From assembly GCF_008831285.2 (NCBI RefSeq), contig NC_045138.2:3264143-3328142 (forward strand): a DNA stretch of 64,000 nucleotides, read 5' to 3'. The notes beneath the pieces are model-generated. The model had not been told where the DNA came from and ran no database searches. It worked only from the letters and a program-made list of their open reading frames with translations. This stretch comes from Nymphaea colorata (taxonomy: Eukaryota; Streptophyta; Magnoliopsida; Nymphaeales; Nymphaeaceae). The position numbers and the translations under genes are program-made. Shown one piece after another: positions 49,301 to 62,200 of this stretch. Position 1 is the stretch's first letter. Each line of letters begins with the position of its first letter.

Positions 49301-49846
49301 CCCAGTGGAAGTATACAGAGGAGCTGGTGTTAACTTATGGCCTGGCTACAGAACATGGGCATGCTTAATTCAAAAAAAAAAAAAAAAAGTTAGCCCCAGA
49401 TGACAACCAACAGGTTGGGCAAGGGCAAGCCATCCCATTTGCTGCTCGGTGTGTTTCTCAACCCTATTGCATTCTCTCAAAATGTGCATGCCAAGTGAAG
49501 TGTCTGCATGAGGTTTGAAGTGAGATAGGATTATGGTTTCTTTTGGATTAGGTAGTAGCTTCATTTATTTGCCTTGTTTTTAGTTTACAGTCTGAAATTA
49601 TGGTGCATATTGTATACATGTGCAATGTGCATGATCTCTCTCTCTCTCTCTCTCTCTCTCTCATGTAAGGTTATTGCCTCCAGAGTCAACCGGAAAGTAT
49701 ATGCCTGGACGGTAGATGATACAGACTCCATGAAAAGAATGTTGTTTGAGCATGTCGACAATATCATAACAGGCCATCCTACCAGACTACAACGCATAAT
49801 GAATGAGATTGAAAACCAATGCCTAGAAAATGACTTTTTACCTTGA
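43318..49846 (+). CDS. Glycerophosphodiester phosphodiesterase, GDPD4-like, membrane-anchored
   Basis: Nine exons (43318-43479, 44056-44142, 45123-45220, 45965-46025, 47705-47785, 47987-48079, 48286-48375, 48456-48566, 49670-49846) give 319 residues. GDPD enzymes hydrolyse glycerophosphodiesters to glycerol-3-phosphate and an alcohol. Residues ~34-52 form one hydrophobic segment (LVVRFLLIVAFLAVVPPLL), suggesting an N-terminal membrane anchor. The TIM-barrel signature has His72 in AHGGD, Glu99 and Asp101 in VEIDV, and His114 in ALHDR, then KVYAWTVDD near the C terminus. The Arg that normally follows the first His is Gly73. Start: first ATG, giving a basic segment and then the anchor. Exon 4 was set at 45965 rather than four bases earlier because only this keeps frame. 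For the exon 8 donor I prefer GTGAGA at 48567 over GTAGGA at 48584, since only the former joins exon 9 in frame. GDPD4 is my nearest match from memory and is not certain. Confidence 0.86.
46157..46272. repeat. Perfect 58-bp tandem duplication in a GDPD intron
   Basis: 46157-46214 and 46215-46272 read identically, each with CTATTGGTTTCCTTCATTGG near its start. It lies in intron 4. Confidence 0.9.
49634..49662. repeat. (TC)n tract before the last GDPD exon
   Basis: About 29 bases of TC repeat end seven bases before the acceptor AG (49668-49669) of exon 9, so the microsatellite supplies the polypyrimidine tract of that splice site. Confidence 0.85.
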
Positions 49847-51975
49847 TCCTCTCGTCTCTCTCAAGTAAGTACTCAAGTCCTTTTCTGCATTCTTATTGGC
49901 CATTCTCTTTTAGGATAATCTTGATATGCCATATGCCAAATGAATGAAGGATCAGAACTCTCTCTGTCTCTCTCTGCCCCCTGGCAAATGTAATTTTCTT
50001 GCAGGGTTTTGCTTTGTTCCATTTTTAAATATAGTTGATGTTATGGGGTGCTTGGTGTAAAATGCACCTGTAGCACAGACGTACATGATCATGTGATTGT
50101 ATTTGCTTTAAAAGATATTTGGAAAGCATGTTAGAATGCTACACGTTGTGTACATGATTAATAATTATTTTATGCATTGCAAAGAGGAGGGCGTTAAATT
50201 GTGTTTTACTCAATAGCAGGCATCGCTTCACATCTTTTCTGTCGCTCACTGCAAAGTGAAAAAAAATTTGGGACGTGGATGCTGGAAAGTTGAAAATCCA
50301 GAGGCGCCAATTATCATATCAGCTAGCTTATAGGACAAGTGTTCTCGAGCATTTTTCTCCTGTCTGTTCTCTAACTGGGCGTCTTCATTTTCCTTATGTT
50401 CAATTTCCCAGATCAATTAACCGCTACCAGAATATAAAAGATATTTTTTTTTTCTAGATCAAAGCGCTTCTTCTATGGTAGTTGCTAATGCTTCCAGTGG
50501 AACGTGGTTGTTGATTTGTTAGATTTTACCAAAACAGGAGATGCTTCATTTACTATTCTGAATTATTTATTTTCTGTGAAGCTTGGGGCAGAAATCTCAA
50601 TAGCTTGTTAAGATAAATTGACAGGCAATTTCTACTGGTCTTAAGCGAGGAACTCTGTCGGTTAATTCATTCGACCCTTCCAGTGTGGTACCATTTGGCT
50701 TCTGCGCCTGGACGCAGGGAAGATGGACAAGATTGTGTAGCTTAGGAACTGTAAAATGGCAATTAGGGCGTTGCAACGGTTGTCCCTCATTTGCTAGTTA
50801 GTAGATCAGGGAAGATGGTATTACTTCTCTCCGTACTCATAAATGTCGTTGATACTGTATGAAAGTGAAACTGACCTGTATGTGGTGAAATTTCCAATGA
50901 AAACTGCCGAGCTTTGCCTCTTCTTCATCTTCCGTGGTGGGAAAAAAACCCTTGACCTTCAAGACTTGTTTCGCCCTTTCGTCATCGGAGCAGGTATGAG
51001 TTCTTCTAGCTTTCGAGTGCTCTCTGATAGATAGGTGCGGATCCGGCCTTGTAAGTTCGAACGGACCAATCAAATGTTACGGTGAACAGTTAAAACTCCA
51101 TTTTCCTTTTCTCTTCATATTTTCCTTCACTGGTTTTCTGCACCTTCCTCCTTCGTTTTACCACCTTGTTTTTTCCAGTGATATTTGCATGTTAATTTTT
51201 TAAATATTCGGACAAACATGCTCTTTGTACATGCAAAAAAGAAAGAACAATTTCAGAAAATTTTACGTTGAGCCTGGTTATGTCACATAGCAAATATTCT
51301 TTGTTGATGAAAGAAACATGTGATAGAGAAGACTGCTGTGCGTAGCTATCAATGACAACTTGTCGTATAATTCTGCCACCAGAGGTAGCAGCGTAGTTGC
51401 CACCATATAAATGATGGTATAAAAACTCTTCCTTATGGATGTATATTCCATAGCAGAATCGAAGCACGTGAATCCCTTTGTCGCATTTCTTTCTTGTTGA
51501 TTCGTTGCTTTGAACTTTGAAGAGCTCCGGTCCCCTTTCCATCGACCCTCCGGCTAAGAACAGAGTTCGAAAGCTACGTTCCCTGTTTCTGTTCTTTTTC
51601 TTCTTATTCTCTTCTCGTTTGCTTCATGAACGCCTGTTTGTTTCTTTCTGCATCCGCTCCTCTACGGTTGGAACACCAGTACTCTGTAAGCGGAAGATCG
51701 AGCAGTTGCTGGGTTAGTTTGAGCCTTTTCAGTTTCCAGCCAAAGCGGAGATCTTTCTAATATCTTCCTTTATCTAGCTATCAGGAAAAGCGGGATGAGT
51801 TGGGATATTTTGTTAATGCTCCATGGCTAGAATCCACGACTTGGTTATCTCGTTTTCTCGGCAGAGCATCAAAACTATGTTTTGATATCTTTTGAACCCA
51901 AAGTGTTTGGGCGTTGTAAACATCTCGTTCCTTTTCTTCTTTTTTTTTCCCTCTGCCGAAAAATTCTGGTCATGT

Positions 51976-52013
51976 CCCGTCTTTCGCGGAAGTTGGTATC
52001 TTCGAAAGACGGG
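51976..52013. repeat. 11-bp perfect inverted repeat
   Basis: CCCGTCTTTCG and CGAAAGACGGG are separated by 16 bases and could form a stem-loop in either strand. There is no clear gene context. Confidence 0.7.
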
Positions 52014-52979
52014 CTTCTCCTTTTCTTCCTGTTAGGAGATGCATTACGGCCTGGAACCCAGGGAATGTCATGATTTTGTGAATTCACGAATAACGTGGAC
52101 GCGATAGGAATCTCCTTTGGCCATTATTTTCGAGAAACGTGGTACTTGCATTGTTAATTGTCCTCGTTATTTTATTATCTTAGAGAAAATTTCGCCCACA
52201 TTTTCTCTAAACAAAAAGAGTTTCGGTTCTACTCAAACCTCAATGTACCCCTAAACACCTGCCTTTAATTCCGGAGACTTGTTATCTTTACTTTTATCAG
52301 GTTATGGTGCAATTACGAACGAAACCGTCTTGGAAGTACGTGAATATGTATGAAATATCGAGTTCGTGAAAAGATCAGATGGTTCTCAAATTGCTGCCAT
52401 GGATCATTTGTTCTGAGTGTCTAGTTCAGTTCTCATTGTTTTGTCAACCTTACTACCACAAACTACAACATTTGAAGTCATTTTTGCTACCAGAGACCAT
52501 CACTTGGCTTTATGTTAAACTAAAGGCGTAAATGTTGGAGCTCCACAGTATAGAATTACTAAGAAACAATATCAAACAGAGTCATCAAACCAGATTTGGC
52601 TTGACAAGAACTTTGTGATGCAAAGTAGTAGATGGTTACGCTCAGTCCCAAAGACGATTCTTCATGTAAATGCATATCATGGAATCCATTGTTTCACTAA
52701 GTTGATGCAGTACACACGAAAGAATTGAACCATGTAAACCCTTATCAATGTTCATATAACTTGTAATCAGGTGAACTATTGTCATGCTGGCCCCTTAGAA
52801 GCCATTGTTCTTCAGAAAAGAAGAAGAATACGTAAAAATGAAGCCTGTTACGTCGAGTTCCTACATATTGAGAAAAACTCTCCTATCTTCAGCGACATAT
52901 CAAGCTAACAAGCATTAAATCAACCAGAATGTGTATTTCATCCTTAGAAAACACAATTACTTTCTCGCTGCAAGCATCA

Positions 52980-53198
52980 TTATCTACTCAGCTTTATATT
53001 GATATTTACAATATTGTTAATATTTAAGCTATTTATGTCTTCAGCTGTGTCTTCATAATTGCTCCGTGCATAAGTAGCTTTGTCATCACGTACAGACATT
53101 TCTGATATCCAATTTCTCGTTTCGTGCAATCCTCCAATTGGTTGAGCAAGCAGGTTGTCTTCCTTTGACAAATATGGTCCATCTATTTTACGGCACCA
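52980..53198 (-). other. Unassigned 70-codon open frame
   Basis: The minus-strand frame contains GPYLSKEDNLLAQPIGGLHE and continues through a mixed, non-repetitive sequence to a stop at 52980. Its composition is protein-like (charged and polar residues, few repeats). I recognise no domain, and there is no supporting exon nearby. It could be a remnant exon of a lost gene or chance. Confidence 0.2.
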
Positions 53199-56100
53199 TT
53201 AGAAAATGACAAATTTTTGTGGTTCCCTATGAGAGAAATAAACAACCAGTTAATAGTCCAAACACAATTCAATTATCCTGAGAAGATTACTTAAACTATA
53301 GCATATTTTTAACAGTTGCTTGTATTAGTCATGGGGGTTGTACAACTCATCAGGTCCAGGAGTTTGCAACAGCAGGGGTTTAACTTACAAATTTTCTGCC
53401 ACTACAAACAAACAATAGAAAACATTTTGAGAAATAAGTAAATATTTCTCTCATAAATAGAAAGACTATTCATACATACTGTTTGCATTGTGAATTTTTA
53501 TGCTGCTTGCATTTGTGAATTTTTTTCATTTCAGTGCTTGCCTTTCTCATATTCTCTAGGGGCCTTCTCTTAAAATGTGCATGGCGATCGGAACTGCATT
53601 CTGTTTTCCGTTGCATAGTTGCCCAGTTGTGCCCGAAACCCGGCATGAATAAAAGTTCGTGTTTGACATTGAAGTTCAGCTTGTAGTGCTGGGCAGGAGT
53701 GTGCCTTATGGGGCCGGTGTCTTTGCCTCCTTTTCTTTCTCCTTTTCTCACCTAAATTGTCTATTTCCTCTCTTTTTTCCCTTTCTTGTTTCCCCTCCAT
53801 GGCGGTGGGAGAGTCAATTTCTAGCTAAAGGTCATAGTTTAAATTGGAAAATTTAAAGGGCACCTATACATACATAAATAAAAATCACCAAGTACGACCA
53901 TTTGTATGGGCTGGTGCAGGCTGCCTGCATCAGCCCAAACAGGCTCCGCCACTACTCCATGGAGAACCAATCTCTCGAGTGTGTGTGTGTATATGTATTT
54001 ATATATAGCACAACGAGGGACTTTGCAAGCAGTTTATGTTGTGTTAGCAGCTGCATTTTCAAGTGACATATTTATAAGTTAAATGCAGGTTATGTACGAA
54101 GCTTATGGGTAGAAAAGTAATTCGTATTCTTTAAGGTGTTTATAATTATATGTAATGTTTAATCTTGAGGCAGCTTGTCATGTATATAGTGCGGTTTTTC
54201 ATGTCAGTGCACAATTGTCTGGGATGTGTGCTGTCCCAGCTAAGCATATAACCTTGCATCATGTTTCTATGTTGCTTTGCTGTTTACCTCAGAGCTTCGG
54301 GGAAGGCAACAAAATTCAGGAAAGGGAACCAAACGCTGTTGCAAGTGACAAAGATCAAGGAGCAGGTTGACATGTGAATTTTCTAGTGAACAAATCCTTT
54401 TTAATTACCGTTAATGGTCGTCCTTGCTTAATATATGTGGAATTTGATGCTATTTTAGCTCGACACTGTATTGTCGAGTCAAGCCGAGATTAAGTCGAGT
54501 GGAACCTTTGCTGGGCCAGCTCAAGCTCGACTCTGGTATGCAACCTTTGACAGCAGTTGAAATCGAGGAGAAATTGAACAGAAGTCACTGTTTGAGTAAG
54601 GAAGCTGAGATTTTTAAAGAGAAGAAATGATGGGGCAATTGAGACGTTTTCAACACAAGCAAAGCACTTTTTAAGGGGATGAAACAGAGCCAACTGAAAT
54701 GCGCCCGGGGGAAGCAACTTAGGAGTTATGATGGCTAAATGCGTTGATCCTTCTATGATGCAAACCATCAAAAAGAGTAGGCCTGCACATACAACAAAGA
54801 ATTATGGGCAGAAGGGCAACCGTTAGGAGCGGTTGAATCTCTTCTTTGGAGGGTTGTCGTCAAAAGAGATGTCACGTTCAAAACAAAATGGTAGGACACC
54901 TCACATGGTCAAGTCAGGGAGCACTCGGGAATAAAGAAATTATCAGAAGGGCTTTAACGATCAAAAAAGCCCAACAGATTTGAACCAACCAACCAAAAGA
55001 TGTGGGCTTTCCAACCTTCTGAATTAGCTAGCTGCATCTAAAAAAATCATGGTGTTTTGCAAGTGTCACCTTTAGTTTGACTTCAATCAACCCGGTCCAA
55101 AACAAGAACAGCTGTTTCTGCACTTCATACTCAGATGCAAATTAGACCACATCGCAAATCCTTTACAACTCAGTACACAACTTAGACCTGGATTTCAAAT
55201 CCTGGCAAAGATAACAAGCCTGAATAGCATATTCAGTCAACTGTCTCTCGTTTGCAGAATATGTCCTTTCATGTAGCATCAGCAAGCTGTAAACTCAGAG
55301 ATAATAGCTGTTTAGCCAGTCAACTTATATCTTCAAATTGCCTACAAGAGCACCCACTGGCCTTGAGGAGGTTATGATTTGGATGGATCATGACCAGAGA
55401 CTGGTCCCTAAGCTGAGTGGCTGCTGCAAGTTTGAAGAGTTAAACAGCATCCAGTGCTTAAAAACATGAGGAAAATGTATGTCTGTAGAAAAACATGACC
55501 AGACAGACCATCTGCTCGCCAATTTCTCTGTAGAATAGGTCACAATCATCAAAAGTTTTAGGTTACCTAAGAATTCGGTTGCTTCACATATTTATTAGGG
55601 AGTTCTATTTGACTGCTGACAGTCAATAATGACAACTCAAGCATGCAATGAGCATGCATAAACACTCCAAAAAGATGTTAAAGCAAGACCATAGACTAAT
55701 CATATTTCCCCAAATCACCACTTGATTACAGAAAATCAAGACAAAAAAAGAATAATACATGTCAAGCTTCCATAAGCAGATGAAAACTTTGATGATCAAC
55801 TCAGCTCCATCCAGAAAACCACAGGCAGTTTGTTGGAGAATACCTTGTCAGATCGTCATTTCATCGAGACCCTTCATATGGCGAACTGCCAAATTGAATA
55901 AGGTAAAATGAAGACATGGTTTAGTTTCCTTGTCAGCCAAGTGTCAGAGAAACAAGGAATTAGAACATCAATATTTGTTTCTTCCACAAGTCAAAAGAGA
56001 ACCAAAAGGAATCTGGTTAATGTAGAGATCTAGAATATAACATAGAGTAAATGTGATGATGTAACTTACGAGAAGTTTTAAACTTTAAATATGAAAGTCA

Positions 56101-56200
56101 GTATAGCAGTTCAGTGCAATCCTCTGTTAACAGCAAAAACTCAAAGTTAGATTTCATTGTGGCAATCAAATCAACAGGATCAGTAATGCTGCAGTTCTAC

Positions 56201-59200
56201 CTACTGAACGGTGACAGTCTTGTGGGCCTTAAATGATAGAATCACATTCCATGCAACAGCAACCACATTTGCAAAAAGCACCTGCTTGACAATCAAGGAG
56301 AACCACAATTAAGAGAGAGAGATGAACAACTCAGGAACATAAATGGACTATGAGGTGCATAAACAAAAGCTAACTGCTGCGTCCATAATGGCCTTAAAAT
56401 TGTTCAAATCTTGCAATATGAAATTAAAATCTTTAGGAAGAGCATTTCCACCAATATATTTTTGTCATGAACAAATTAGCCAGAGGCCCAGAACTACTTC
56501 TGTCTAGGTTGCTTGAAATGTTGTGAATAAAATAATATTAATCAGAACATATTTGAAAATTACTATAGCTTTTAATTAGTTGGAAAATAAAAAAAATGCA
56601 CTTGTAAAACAGAGTATACAATCATCTCAAGACATACCTCAGATTAACCCACAACTACTTTGTGGGAGGCCCATGCACATGCATGTAAATGAACATCTAA
56701 ATCTTGTGTGTCGCCAATATCGCATTGTATTGGCGAATACGCAGACAATATTGGGCCAGCGAGGGGTTCAAAAGAAGGTACCTTGGTTTTTTTAATTATT
56801 TTAAACTTACAGCATACTGGTCAGCAAACTGACGAAGAACCGATGCCAATATTGACAACACTACCCACAACCAAACACAGAAGAAATATCAACTGTAATA
56901 ATTTAAAATTAGTCGCACACCAGCTTTTGTTCAGATATTACATGGCACAGACAGCTATCGTTAGATATTTCGTAAAGCATGGCTTCAAACGATAAAAAAG
57001 TAATTTATGTTCAGGAATTTTTGCTTAGAAATAATTGAATGTGATTAAACAATAAAATGGAGGAAAGAAGCAAGTAACAATACCATATGCAAATGAACCA
57101 AAGGGTACATTTCATTAGGCCAGATTTTACATCCATGAATGGGATGGGGGACCAACTTAACCCATGCTTTTCCAGACTTTGGAAATTGGATTAAGTTGCC
57201 CTTTATCCCCCAAATCCATACATCATTAAGAAGCATGGGTTACAATTCCTTTTTTTTTACTTACACATCCATCTGGAATCTAAGGACCTGAGATCCTGGG
57301 GATTTTAAATCACCTCTGGCTTGAAACTAGAGGCTTTCACCACAACCTAAACCCCCAAAGAGTTAACACCATCCAAGACATTGTGAATTCCAGAATCTCA
57401 AATCACCTCTTCTTTGAAAATATAGGCATTCAAACACAACTTAAGAATCTATGAAATAACACCATCCAAGACACTCCATAAACAAAAACCTCTTTCCCAC
57501 CTGGAATCTCTGAGGAACGTACAAGAAATCGAGAAAGTGAAAGTTGACTGGGATGGGGGTCCAACTTAACCCATGCTTTTGCCAAACTCCAGACTTTGGA
57601 AGTTGGATTAAGTTACCCATTATCCCCCAAATCCATACATCAATAAGAAGCATAGGTTACAAATTCTTACTTTTACTCACACAACCATCTAGAACCTATG
57701 GATCTGAGATCCTGGGGATGTTAAATCACCTCCAGCTTAAAACAAGAGGCTTTCATACACAGCCTAAAACTCCAACAGTTAACACCATCCAAGACATTGT
57801 GAATTCCAGGATCTCAAATCACCTCTTCTTTGAAAATAAAGGCATTCAAACATAACTTAAGAATCTAGGAGCTAATGCCATCCAAGACATTCAACAAAAC
57901 CCTCTTTCCCACCTGGAAGATCTGAGGAACAAACAGGAAATTGAGAAATTGAAATGGTATCCATAGTTGCCAATTTGCAATGACTGCAGAAAACCATTCC
58001 TGAAACCAAAGCATAAAAAGTAACATGGCAGATGAATAAGGAACAAAGAAGTGCTTATAGATGATATTGATCAGATGTATATGGATCAGCAAGGGCAAGA
58101 TCACCTGGCGAAGCTTTGGCAGGACTTCCGATGGCCTTCCTTCTAGGACCACAAGTGTGGATAGAAACACCCCAATGAAGAGAGGAGAGAAAATGAACTA
58201 TAGCATGCAAATACTTCTCTATTATTTCAATATTCATATTCAAGTATAAGAAGCCCATGAAGAAAAGGATGAAGGAACTGCTACCTGATCAAGCAGAAGG
58301 CGAAGGAATACACCAGATACTCCAGAAAGGGACACCAACTGACTTAGTGATAAATACCTGCTCAAATATTTCAAAGGGTTCACACTAAATTCACACACAA
58401 GCAAGAGGGAGAGAGAGAGAGACTTGCACATCTTTCAGTAAAGGATATAGACTATGAAATATGGCTATTCAAAAAGTGGCAAAAATAGAACCCAACCACA
58501 TCCAAACACACATGTACATGCACGCATTCACACATGCAGAATTTTTAGTGAAACAAAATTTTAATGATTGAGAGTTGAAACTATATATATAGTTATACAC
58601 ACACACCCACACACAAATACGTATATATACATATATGTATGTGTATATATATGTATGCATATGTGTGTGTGTACAGGAACTGAAATACATACACACACAC
58701 ACATATATATATACAGGAACTGAAATCACTGACTGCTGAATGACAAAATACTTGAAAACCATCATTTAAAACATCATGCAATGGAAGCACTAGCAACAGT
58801 TTATGATATAAAGACAGTTTACAGTGTTTTTTGTGATTCCTTGATCATTGACAGTGATGCCAGTACAGTCTCATCATTATTGATCTAAGTGGATGACACC
58901 GTTGTCACAGGCAACTTAGGTGCACATATCCAAGCAGCCAAGTACCTGTTGGCTCCACATTTTGTAATGGAAGAGCGTGGGAGCTTAAGATATTTTTCAA
59001 GGGATGAAATTGATAGGAATGATGGCAAAAAACTAATTTTAACTTAGCTTAAATACACGTTGAATATGTTGAGCAGAGCATGGACAAAAAATTGTAAACC
59101 CTTGTCCACTCTCAGCATATTGCACCACAAAGCTCACATATCAAGACAAGAATATGATGATCCCACAAGATCTCAGAGGATAGTAGGTATGTGACAGTAA

Positions 59201-62200
59201 CTTAGTTTTACTAGAACTAAAATTGTTTATCCTGACTCCTGAGAATCATGTGTCACAGTTGATACATGTGCCACGAACTGGGCATATGGATGTTGTAAAA
59301 GGAAAACTACAATATCATAAAGGAACTATTTAGATAGACTCTTGTATACACTGTGTCTTTTACAACAAATGGAGGACATAGTGTTATTGCTTGTATAGAT
59401 ACAAATTCAGCCAGTAATCTTAATTACGGAAGGTAAGTGCGACAGTAATGTTATTTTTGTTGGAAAAAAAATTGATATCTTGGAAGAACAAGAAGCAAAA
59501 GGTTGTTGCTAAGTCGGAAACTAAAGCAAGATACGGACCCATCAATATGGGAACAGCTGAAGTTACATAGTTTAGACATTTGACATTAGGACTTAGTGAA
59601 ATTATTGTGACATCCATATTGTGTGATAATCACAGTGCCATACAATTGTCATTCCATCTAATTTTTCATAGCGACACAAAGCACATTAAAATTGATCAGC
59701 ACTTTATCCACTATAATATTAAGGATAAGGAGATTCAATCTTGTAATGTGCAGATTGAAAATCCGGTGGTTAATTTGTTCACCAAAGGCCTAATAAAGAA
59801 CAAATTTTATTTTCTGAAGAACAAATTGTCCATGATTCAGTAAAGAACAAATTTTATTTTCTGAAGAACAAATTGTCCATGATTCAGCACCATCCACAAC
59901 TTGAGGTTGGCTACTAACTATTAAGCATCATCGATGGACATGGATTTGTATCCAATTAGATCAGATGAGTCCAGTCAATGTCCAGTGCTATTAGTTCAGT
60001 ACCCTTCTTGTCCTTCATGCCATGTCTTCCTTATTCATAATCAATGAAATTTGGTCACAATCATCCATGGGAATCATGACCTGTTGCGGCACCCCTCTCT
60101 TTCTATATTCTGCAAGTGTCTACCAATACTCACGACTTCTAAGTTCTAACACTTCCTTCATCACAGTACAAGTCCTTGGCCTTAAAATTGGGTGAAGAAA
60201 GCCAGCAGAGAAGAGGTCCATCTTTCTTCATTCAATGCTATTGTACTCTGTAGGGAAAGGAAAGTACATCCACACAGCCTAACAATAATATACTGCAAGT
60301 AAACACCAACACAAGTAACACAAACTGAATATCAGCATGAGTCACTTGAAATCAAACTGAAATATAAACTTGCACAATTACAAGCACAAGAGGATATAGG
60401 CTGAAGTTCTGAACCATCTCAAGATGTGGGCCAGAACAACTACATCATGTTTAACCACCAAATCATTTGTGTTTATCTATGTTTTTTAATGTTCCACACA
60501 GCCAACATAAATTCCAAATTTCCATGAAAATGTATGTAATCACATTTGAAGAGATTGATAATAACTGCCTTGGCTTCAGAATGTCTCATGCTATTTAAGC
60601 ATAAAATTATTGTTTCTTCAACTTTGGGTCGTTGGTTAGTATTGCAGGCAACCATCATCTTAAAATGTGAAATTTATACGTGTAAAAGGCATACTAAATA
60701 TAGCATTCAGACTCTCTGGATGAAAAAATAAATGCCTAAAAATATAAGTGGAAAACAAAAAGATAACTCATCGTAGTACGGTCAAGTACTTCAGCACTCA
60801 TAGATTTGCTTGGATAAAAGGTGCCCAACTACCACTACTCAATCCAATATCCAAAGCAGAAACAAGTATTCCAGGTTCTACTACCGGCGAGCCATAGCAA
60901 TTGTGCCCACTAAGGAAACTAAAAGGATTATAGAAATCAGTTCAAATGGAAGATAAAAATCTGTTGATAAATGAATCCCAATCTGTTGAACATTACTTGT
61001 CAGGTCCTGTTCTATGATCTGGTTTGATCTTGTAGTCCAAATAATCCCGTACCATGACGTGTTTGGGATAGTAGCAATTAGTGAAAAAAACACTGAAGAA
61101 TCATTTCAACCCCAAAAGAAATGTCGACATTAATAGAAATACAGTATAAAATAACCCATAAACCATATATAAACAATGTCCACATAATTACCAGAAATGA
61201 AGCGTTGGCCCTACCAGCACCATCCCCAAGAATGCAAACAGAAAAGTCCGTTTCAGATCCCATGTTGGCACCCGTTCTATCAGTAACTGGCATAACAAAA
61301 ACAAACTATCATGAGTTTGAACTTTGAACACATGAAAACGGAGCTATCTGCAGTCTGAAGTGAACTACCTTTTACTCGATAAGTTCTGATCTTGTAATTA
61401 CTCAACAGCCAGAGGAAGAGAATTTGTTTATATTACAAATGCAGATAATTATTTTATATGTTTAGAGCAATGAAACACAAGGGAAAATGCAAGTTCACAA
61501 CAAGATTTTACAAAATCATTGGATGTGGTCTTAATTTTGAGTCACGATTGTGTTAATAGGAAACTTCAGAACAGCCAAAAAAGTCCAAGGTACTTTTTTT
61601 GGCTCCACCAAAAAGTCAAAAAATATTTATTCCATTTTTTCGCAATAAAAGTTTAAAGTATTGAAATTAATGGAAGAAACAGAAATATCAAAAAAAGGTC
61701 GGTATGCGTTTTCTGCTTCTTTCAGCAACTAAGACAAATACATAATAAAAATGGTAAAAAGAAAAACTAATTAGTAATCCAAAGGGCATTAATGAGAGTG
61801 AGTTGAGAAGCAATCGCAAATAAATCGATAAATGGCACAAAAATCCAAATATGGGTCCAATCTTTTGTTTGAAAACTTTAGGGTTGACCTGACTGATAGA
61901 GTCCCCGATAAATGTTAATAAAGCAGAAGTCAACGCCTTCGTCAACACCGGAGATTCCTCCAGAAGCCTCAAATACCTTCACAGAAAATAATAAAAACAA
62001 ATGAATTTTCTTTCAGAAAACACCAATTTGGCCTTCATCAAAGAAGGATTGTTACATAAAAAATAATAGCAACAATAATAAATGATTCGTCGATCACCAG
62101 GAAATAAGCGATGGAGCTTTCCCACCGCTCTCATCCCCACCGCCCTCACCCGAGCCACCGGACCCAGGACCTGAACCCGACCCGCCGAAGCCACCGTTCC

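Larger units (their letters stand above)
49847..56200. other. Convergent spacer between the GDPD and Mpv17 genes
   Basis: The first few hundred bases probably belong to the GDPD 3' untranslated region, possibly with an intron ending near 50004. Beyond it I find no exon set that assembles into a recognised protein. Pyrimidine-rich stretches at 51.5-52.0 kb and 53.7-53.8 kb look like untranslated or intronic text. An exon-like piece at 54291-54366 (CCTCAG before, encoding SFGEGNKIQEREPNA) and a minus-strand frame near 53 kb remain unexplained. A GAGCTCGA-rich patch lies at about 54460-54535. Confidence 0.5.
58358..61191 (-). other. Mpv17 intron 3 (2.8 kb), a sink for insertions
   Basis: The largest intron of this gene holds a (TA)/(CA) microsatellite zone at 58583-58720, a Copia remnant at about 58870-59930 and a plastid ndhG fragment ending about 100 bases from exon 3. 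Confidence 0.75.

Noticed and set aside
58469-58796. Tyr/Ile/Cys-rich minus-strand frames
   Set aside because: They are translations of a (TA)/(CA) microsatellite zone.
61078-61293. Minus-strand frame starting [14 protein letters not shown] as an independent gene
   Set aside because: It is an out-of-frame reading of Mpv17 exon 3; shifting by one base gives [11 protein letters not shown]...GPTLHFW, which matches the family.
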